Positions 58,117-64,000 of a stretch of DNA of 64,000 nt are shown here, piece by piece (within the stretch, counting starts at the first letter, position 1; each line of letters opens with the position of its first letter). The translations under genes and the position numbers were made by a program. The notes under the pieces are model-generated. The model had not been told where the DNA came from. It worked only from the letters and a program-made list of their open reading frames with translations, and ran no database searches. Source of the stretch: Toxonevra muliebris (Eukaryota > Arthropoda > Insecta > Diptera > Pallopteridae); NCBI GenBank assembly GCA_963691655.1, contig OY829326.1, forward strand, positions 41,505,989 to 41,569,988, given 5' to 3'.

Positions 58117-58282
58117 CCCCTTGTCTCATTTATTTTGCATGTGTAATATTGTGCCATATGCAATCGATGTGCATGTAAAGAGGTGAAAGTATTAGAGGTT
58201 ACCTTTGTAATCATTTAAGCGTTTAATTCATAACGATTTTTATGGTTTTCTTTTAATAGAAAGTATTGCAAAACCAAAGGGT
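58117..58282. mobile_element. possible small TTAA-flanked element
   Basis: TTAA at 58113-58116 and 58283-58286, with CCCCTTG and, from the right, CCCTTTGG ends. Short and poorly matched, so possibly chance. Confidence 0.3.
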
Positions 58283-58289
58283 TAAAAAT

Positions 58290-60190
58290 ATCTGAATATA
58301 ACAAATATTTTAATATTAATCACACACACATACCAATATAGAAACAAATGCAAACGCAGTTGTATATACAAACATTCGTGTGTGTATCTAATTAACTACT
58401 TGAGTAGCATAAACACAATCAATACTTATTTATACGCATTAACTGTAATAAAGATGAAAATAAGTCAGGTACCATGTTCTACATTGTTGTGTTTGCTGTT
58501 TTGTTTGCCAAAAATAACCATACCCAAAGACCCTTTAACCCTTAAGCAACCAAAGATACAACAAGAACAACAACACAAACTAATATCAAGTTTAATGCTC
58601 ATAGCAACAGAAATCAATAGATACTTGCACATAGATACAACAGACAAAAAGGATCACTCTTTAAAAATACAAAAGGATGCAGTACACACACACACACTCA
58701 CATATACACTCATTCACACAACTCAAGCCTTTTGTTTGTTGTATTCGTGGGTTTCGACATTGTTCAACGTCAAATGTTTTCATTGTATTCGAAAATTTTA
58801 AATTTGCGATTTATTGCCAATTTCGATTTTTTTTTCTTTTTTTGCTTTTGTAATCATAAAATCGAAAGTGCAAACGCGGTTTGATGTTGTTATTGTTATA
58901 GCATTTAAGCTATAAAAATGTTGAGATATAGTTCGAGAGATATATGCATAATAGTTTTTTTTTTTGTTCTAATCAATCGATAAGGGTTGTGTTTAAATTT
59001 TGGGAAGCGTCGCTGATCATTTTCTACTTATTCGTACATAAATATGTATAAAATTTGCCTTTTGAGTTTTTTACATTGTTCTACGATTTTGGCATGTAAT
59101 TTTACTGATTCTTTAGTTTTTTAATACTTATATGAATATTCATAACACTATTGCCAAAGTTAAGTTTGTGTGCGTGTTTTTGAAAACTACATTAGTTTTT
59201 TGTGCTGTCGTTTTTCGAAAATCGATGATATATAGTGGCACATTTAACAGTTTTTTGAAACATTTAACACAATTACCATAACGTTATAATATAAAAGGGG
59301 AAATATTTAGTCACTTGAGTGTTACAGAAAGCATATGCGGATTTTTAGCTATGGCAATAATTCTAAATTTGGTTAAGGTTAACTCAATGTTTATGTGATA
59401 GCAACGAATTTGAGAAATATGTTTGTGAAAGGATGCTCTAAAAAAAATTGTAAAAAGTTGTTGGGGAAAATTGGTTTCCGAAACAACGTATCGTTATTCC
59501 AATACAAAGATTCAGATATTTTATCCAGCTGATTCCAGAAAAGAATCTCCATCATTGTCTTGTGTTTTTCTAACTAGATATTTAGTGGATCTGATCTATT
59601 TGCTGCCCTCATTAAAGAGTTAAAAAAAAATAGGTCCGCCAATTTAATTATTAGCTCCAAAGTCAGAAATGTAGGCGAGAAGACGCCAAAGCGGGCACCC
59701 ATATTTTAAACGACTGTAGAGCCCAAGTGATGCTATTTATCTTGTACATTAATACATTCCCTTAAACCTTATCTTATTAGCTAACTTCCTGCTAAAAACT
59801 TTATTTGGTATTACCAACGAAAATAAAATTTAGATTTGTTGGAAAAAAATCGAAATTTCAACTTAAAAAAAAGGTCTTGAAAAACACAATTTCAGGCACT
59901 TTTATTTAATATTTATTTAAAAAAAAAAACGTGTCTACTTTGGAAGAATTTTTTCACACGCAATATTATCTACATTGCTTTGCAATATTATTGTGCGGTA
60001 CATAAACAAAATTATATATTTACTTCTTCAAAATCGCCAATTTCAATGAATTTATTGCTTTGAAAAAATTATGTGTCTGCATGCACTCACAGTAGAAGTG
60101 AAACTTTGCTGTTTATTTGAAAATTATTAGAAAACATTTGTAAAAAATTCTGTTGAAGTTTTTGCAGTTATGTTCTCTCTATTTTGTTGT
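58290..60190. other. AT-rich non-coding stretch
   Basis: (CA)n at 58684-58698; poly-T at 58828-58844. The 139-codon ORF at 58382-58801 has no domain and covers a microsatellite. No gene recognised. Confidence 0.45.
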
Positions 60191-60198
60191 TGCTTTTC

Positions 60199-60745
60199 TT
60201 CTGTTGATACTCTCTACACTTATCAACACAAACACGACGTAGTATACGTATATAACACAAGAGAGGAAAATTCCGCTAAATGTAATCAGAGCCAACTAGG
60301 TCGACTCGCTCACAAAAGCACATGAGATAAAACTGCGAGAAGTAGACTCTCTGGTTGATTGTACATATGTAGCCGAATAACAACTGCATAACTTCGTTTC
60401 GTTTCTTACTGGTTTCGTATGAGTGCAACAAAAACGCGATTTTTCACGTGACCGTTGTTGTTGAAGTTTTTGTACTCAGCCTGCTTCTATTTTCTGAAGC
60501 TTTTTTCTGTTGATACTCTCTTTACTTATCGGCAAAAACACTGCGTAGTACATGTATATAACATATGAGAGGAAAGCAGCTATATGGAATCAAACTTTCT
60601 CACTAAAGTACATGAGATAAAACTGCAAAGAATTTGACTCTCTACTTGATTGTATGTAGCCGATCCCCATATGACCTCATTTGCTAAACATAACTTCGCT
60701 TCTTATAAGTTTCGTATGAGTGCAAAAACAACGCGATTTCCGATG
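60199..60745. repeat. diverged direct tandem duplication, period about 305 bp
   Basis: Unit 1 (60199-60440) and unit 2 (60505-60735) share in order: 'ctgttgatactctct', 'gtatataaca', 'gagaggaaa', 'acatgagataaaactgc', 'gactctct', 'ttgattgta', 'tgtagccga', 'cataacttcg', 'gtttcgtatgagtgca' and 'acgcgattt'. Between units lies a GTT-rich spacer. No ORF spans it. Confidence 0.8.
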
Positions 60746-60900
60746 GAAAATTTTCGATTTACCCTCGCTTCAAAAAACTTTACAAAACTTTGAAGAAGAA
60801 ATTTCATGGGGCGCATGCTGCAAATAAACGGATACGACTATCCATCCACTTCGAGACATAAACAAAAATTGTATCTCCGCGAACAACGACAATGACTTAA

Positions 60901-61354
60901 CCCTTCCCTGCCCAACAAAGCAAATTTTGTTTAAAAAATATTAAGAAATAGCATTCTTCATTCTGAACAACTTTTGTTCTATGACTTTTTCAATATCTTA
61001 ATTGCAGTGTTAAAATCTGAAATTACCTAGTGGGTCATATATGGTTCGTTGGGCAGTATCAAGTAAAATAGAAATGCATAACAGTTTTTTTTAATCACAT
61101 TATTGAGAATAATAATCAAAAATTTAAATTTATACCCATTATTCAGTGTGAAATTGATAGAAACTAAAATATAGAAAATCTAAAATTTTATTTTATTTTA
61201 TTTGGCAATTTCTAATACCGTTATATATGCACTTCGATACAGAAAGCTGCAATCTACTAAACTCATATTGTGGTTTGGATGTTGCACGTAAAATGGCGTC
61301 ACTATTACCGTCCAAAGTGGTGGGATCATATATGGCAGCATGGGCAGGGAAGGG
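60901..61354. mobile_element. TTAA-flanked MITE (piggyBac-like), perfect 14-bp TIRs
   Basis: CCCTTCCCTGCCCA at 60901-60914 and its exact complement at 61341-61354, each flanked by TTAA (60897-60900, 61355-61358). An internal motif GGGTCATATATGG (61025) recurs as GGGATCATATATGG (61322). 454 bp, no ORF. Confidence 0.9.
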
Positions 61355-61359
61355 TTAAA

Positions 61360-64000
61360 GCATTCAGTGTTGTCAACTATGGTGTCCGCTTTAGGGCACT
61401 GTCCACTTTGGGGACCTCTCTCCTACTCATTCTAAACTTTGAAAGCTTCACTCACCTATCATCATAAACAGAATATCCAAAACGAATGAAGCCTCAATAA
61501 AATCTGCAAATTTTCAGTCATATTCACGAGCGCAAAACTATGCTTCTTTAACTCGTATATAAAATATGTGCTGCCATATCGCCATATGGTGATCGAAAAT
61601 CATATCAAATAAAGAATACTATGAAAGGATTCCACAGATTCCAAATGAACTCGTATTTTGAAAATGCAAATGAACGGGTCATACTCTTAAGAAGTCATAG
61701 ACCGAGCTGTTTTGACAAACATTAGAGTGGAACCCTTAAGGTAACAGAAGATTCATTCAGGTAATTCATTGCAAGAGAAATTTATAGAGGCCTTATGTTC
61801 TCCAAGGAACTAATCGGGCATAAAGGGTTAACAAAAGAATTCTGAATTAAAATGTATGAGTCTACTCGTTAGTTGTAAAATCCGGAAAGAATTAATTACA
61901 GACAGTTCGAAGAATTGGAACCATTTAGAAACCATTTATGGAAATCGGAGACAATAAGATGCATTGGCATTGAAATTTTGAAATTTGATCAAATATTTCT
62001 CCATCCATTCTTTCTCCATTTTCAATTAGTCAGAATTCATTCAATCAGATGGAGCCATCTGGTATTTATCATACGACTTTTAGTAGCCAACAATTTTCTG
62101 AGAAATTTCAAATTCTTGTTCACAAAGTCCAGAGAAGTGAAACACCCAATAGATTCAATTTAAAAACATTAGCATACCAATGCCTGCATAGAATGCAAGA
62201 TTTTGCTTTCCTCAGCATTCCAAGCTTATACCTCTTGAAATCAATTAACCACCTAAAAATTCAATACAAATTTTTTAATAAACATTTCCAGATACACACG
62301 CCATAACGTCGCTGTGTTAATTTTCCCGCTAAAACGAAATACGAGTATAAAAACCAAGCAAATTGTAATTACTACTACACCTAAGAAAAGAGTAGTGAAA
62401 AAAGTGCGCGAAATTCCATTACTTTTCATTCATAAAACTGCATCATTTCCTCCCCCTTCTCCTTGGCTTTCATTCAACAAAAATAAAAGCCAGAAAAAAG
62501 TATGAATTTTTGCTAAATATAATAATGAGTTAACAACTTGAGAAACCGCGCGTTCATCAACCTTGCAAAGCACTCACGCTTCCACCACCAACACCATCAG
62601 TCGCAACATCGATAACGACCAAGAACAATTTACTCCTTCCAAAAGTGGCACATAAATTTCATAGTAAAATGAGCCAAAGACAGCGAAACTTTGAGAATGA
62701 GAACACAGAAAACAGAAGCAAGTAAATGAGAATTTTTTGCTAAATACTCGTAGTTGATATAAAAAACAAGTAAGGAAGCAAGGAAGCAAGGAAGTAAGGA
62801 AGTGATAACAGCAATGGAGAATGAATGCTACTTGTGTATACATTTTCCGGCAATACAGCAACATGGCATTAATGACACGAGAAACAGTTAAAAACAACGA
62901 CCCCACAACCACACACACATATATACTTCTTACTTAACTTCCTACCTATGTGTGTACAACATCGCACAGTATTATACGAAAAGAGAAAACACGGAAAAGG
63001 AAATGAAAATGGCAGTACACTAAAACAGTTCAACATCATCCTTAAAAACAGCATCAGTACATTGTGATGATGGTGATGGTGTGGTGGAGTGAAGTGAAAA
63101 TGGTGTTGGTATGAGTAAATGAGAAATGTTGGAATAAAATGAAAAGCGAAATGACGACGATAACCACAACAACAACAACACCAGCAGCAAAAACAACGAT
63201 GCCGATGCCAACAACGTCGTCCTCGTCGTCGACATCGCCGTCGACGTTGTTGCCGTCGACGTTGTTGTGTGTGTACGTGAAAATGAAAATGTTGAACTTT
63301 TACTCATTTTCATTTTGTACGCAATTAATTAAAACTTTGTTGGGGTTGGTTATGGTTGCCACCATCTCGCTCTTGTTTTCGTCTCAGGCTGCTGCCACCG
63401 GCTGCTTGAAGGATCTCCAGTTTTGTCTGGCTGCTTGGGAAATTATGTCAAACTGTCTGCTGCTTGTTCGTGGGAATTCCCCAATTATTTCATTTTCTTT
63501 CATTATTATTATTATTTTTTTTCTTCTTTTTTTGTTTCCTTTCCTTGTCTGCTCATTTATTTTTTCTTCTTAATTTGTATGTGTTTTTTTTACGACTTGA
63601 AGTTTTGTTTTTCTTGTTGCAGCAGCAACAGCAGCGGCAGCAGAAACAAGGGGGGTTGATTTTCTTGTTGTTGGTGCTGATTGTCTCGGCATTTGAATTA
63701 GGCTAAATAAATTAACAAATTATGTTTTTGTTGTTGTTGTGGAAAAACTGTTGCTTGTTTTTGTTTTGATGGCAAAAAAATGTTAATGAGTGGGATTTAA
63801 TCTGTGGTGAAAGTCTGCAGCTTGGAAATGTTAAAGAATGAAAAAAATAATAATAATATTTGAGGGTGTATGAAAAGAGAAGGGAGTACGGAAATTGAGA
63901 AATTGTGTTGTAAGGTGTGTGCTTTTGAGATCTGGCAAGGTCGTTGGAAATTTAATACCTAATTAATTATTTATCAAGTGTATAGTTGAAGTGGCAACAA
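61360..64000. other. non-coding stretch with triplet-repeat hotspot
   Basis: 61360-62560 has no recognised content. 62760-62800 has AAGG-type repeats. 63060-63270 is a dense triplet region (GAT, CAA, GTC, GTT) with an 11-bp hairpin arm CAACAACGTCG (63209-63219) facing two tandem CGACGTTGTTG copies (63242-63252, 63257-63267). The ORFs here are translations of these repeats. Confidence 0.5.

Noticed and set aside
63139..63573. 144-codon ORF with Thr/Ser runs and a hydrophobic segment
   Set aside because: N-terminal half is triplet repeat and the C-terminal third translates TTA/TTT-rich DNA; only residues around 88-110 look protein-like.

Overview
The window reads as dipteran nuclear DNA, most likely from a large-genome brachyceran fly of the calyptrate type; this is an inference. 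The grounds are strong AT richness, introns of 60-70 bp, CAG/CTG (opa) and TATG/GT microsatellites, and mobile elements of the Tc1/mariner, jockey, I and R1 types. No bacterial-style operons, CRISPR arrays, rRNA or intact tRNA genes are visible.

One conventional gene is convincing: a three-exon trypsin-like serine protease on the minus strand (19385-20429, 303 codons). Its splice sites, catalytic triad and disulphide set are complete, but the activation site is unusual and it has a C-terminal hydrophobic tail. A weak TATA-led locus lies at about 21350-21855. Everything else recognisable is mobile DNA or simple sequence, so this is probably intergenic or large-intron territory.

Layout. 0-2 kb: dead mariner carrying a small foldback insertion, a SINE with a tRNA-Asp-like head, small inverted-repeat elements. 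4-10 kb: a degenerate short-period array, a hAT-like copy, a LINE RNase H scrap, motif-array elements, a mariner scrap. 10-14 kb: a foldback element, a TA-flanked MITE, a complete but dead DD37E element. 15-19 kb: R1-like, I-like and jockey-like LINE tails. 19.4-20.4 kb: serine protease. 23-28 kb: a TTAA-flanked MITE and a SINE, otherwise featureless. 28.6-30.8 kb: a nest of a LINE inside a mariner inside a TTAA-ended element. 33-36 kb: a SINE and an odd repeated-motif block. 39-43 kb: a second DD37E element, then a jockey element broken by a hAT MITE and by a foldback. 44.7-51.2 kb: LINE scrap, TA-MITE and a composite element with two further insertions. 54.4-56.8 kb: an I-like LINE containing a hAT MITE that contains a TTAA element, with a SINE at its edge. 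57-61 kb: a GGAATTG-array element with a 28-bp perfect hairpin, a diverged tandem duplication, and a perfect-TIR TTAA MITE.

Two themes stand out. First, several empty sites can be read because the host is a coding transposon whose frame resumes after the insertion, which gives firm element borders and an insertion order. Second, at least eight different element ends are built of iterations of a short family-specific motif in both orientations. This may be a broad class of non-autonomous hAT-like elements whose ends are arrays of transposase-binding iterons.
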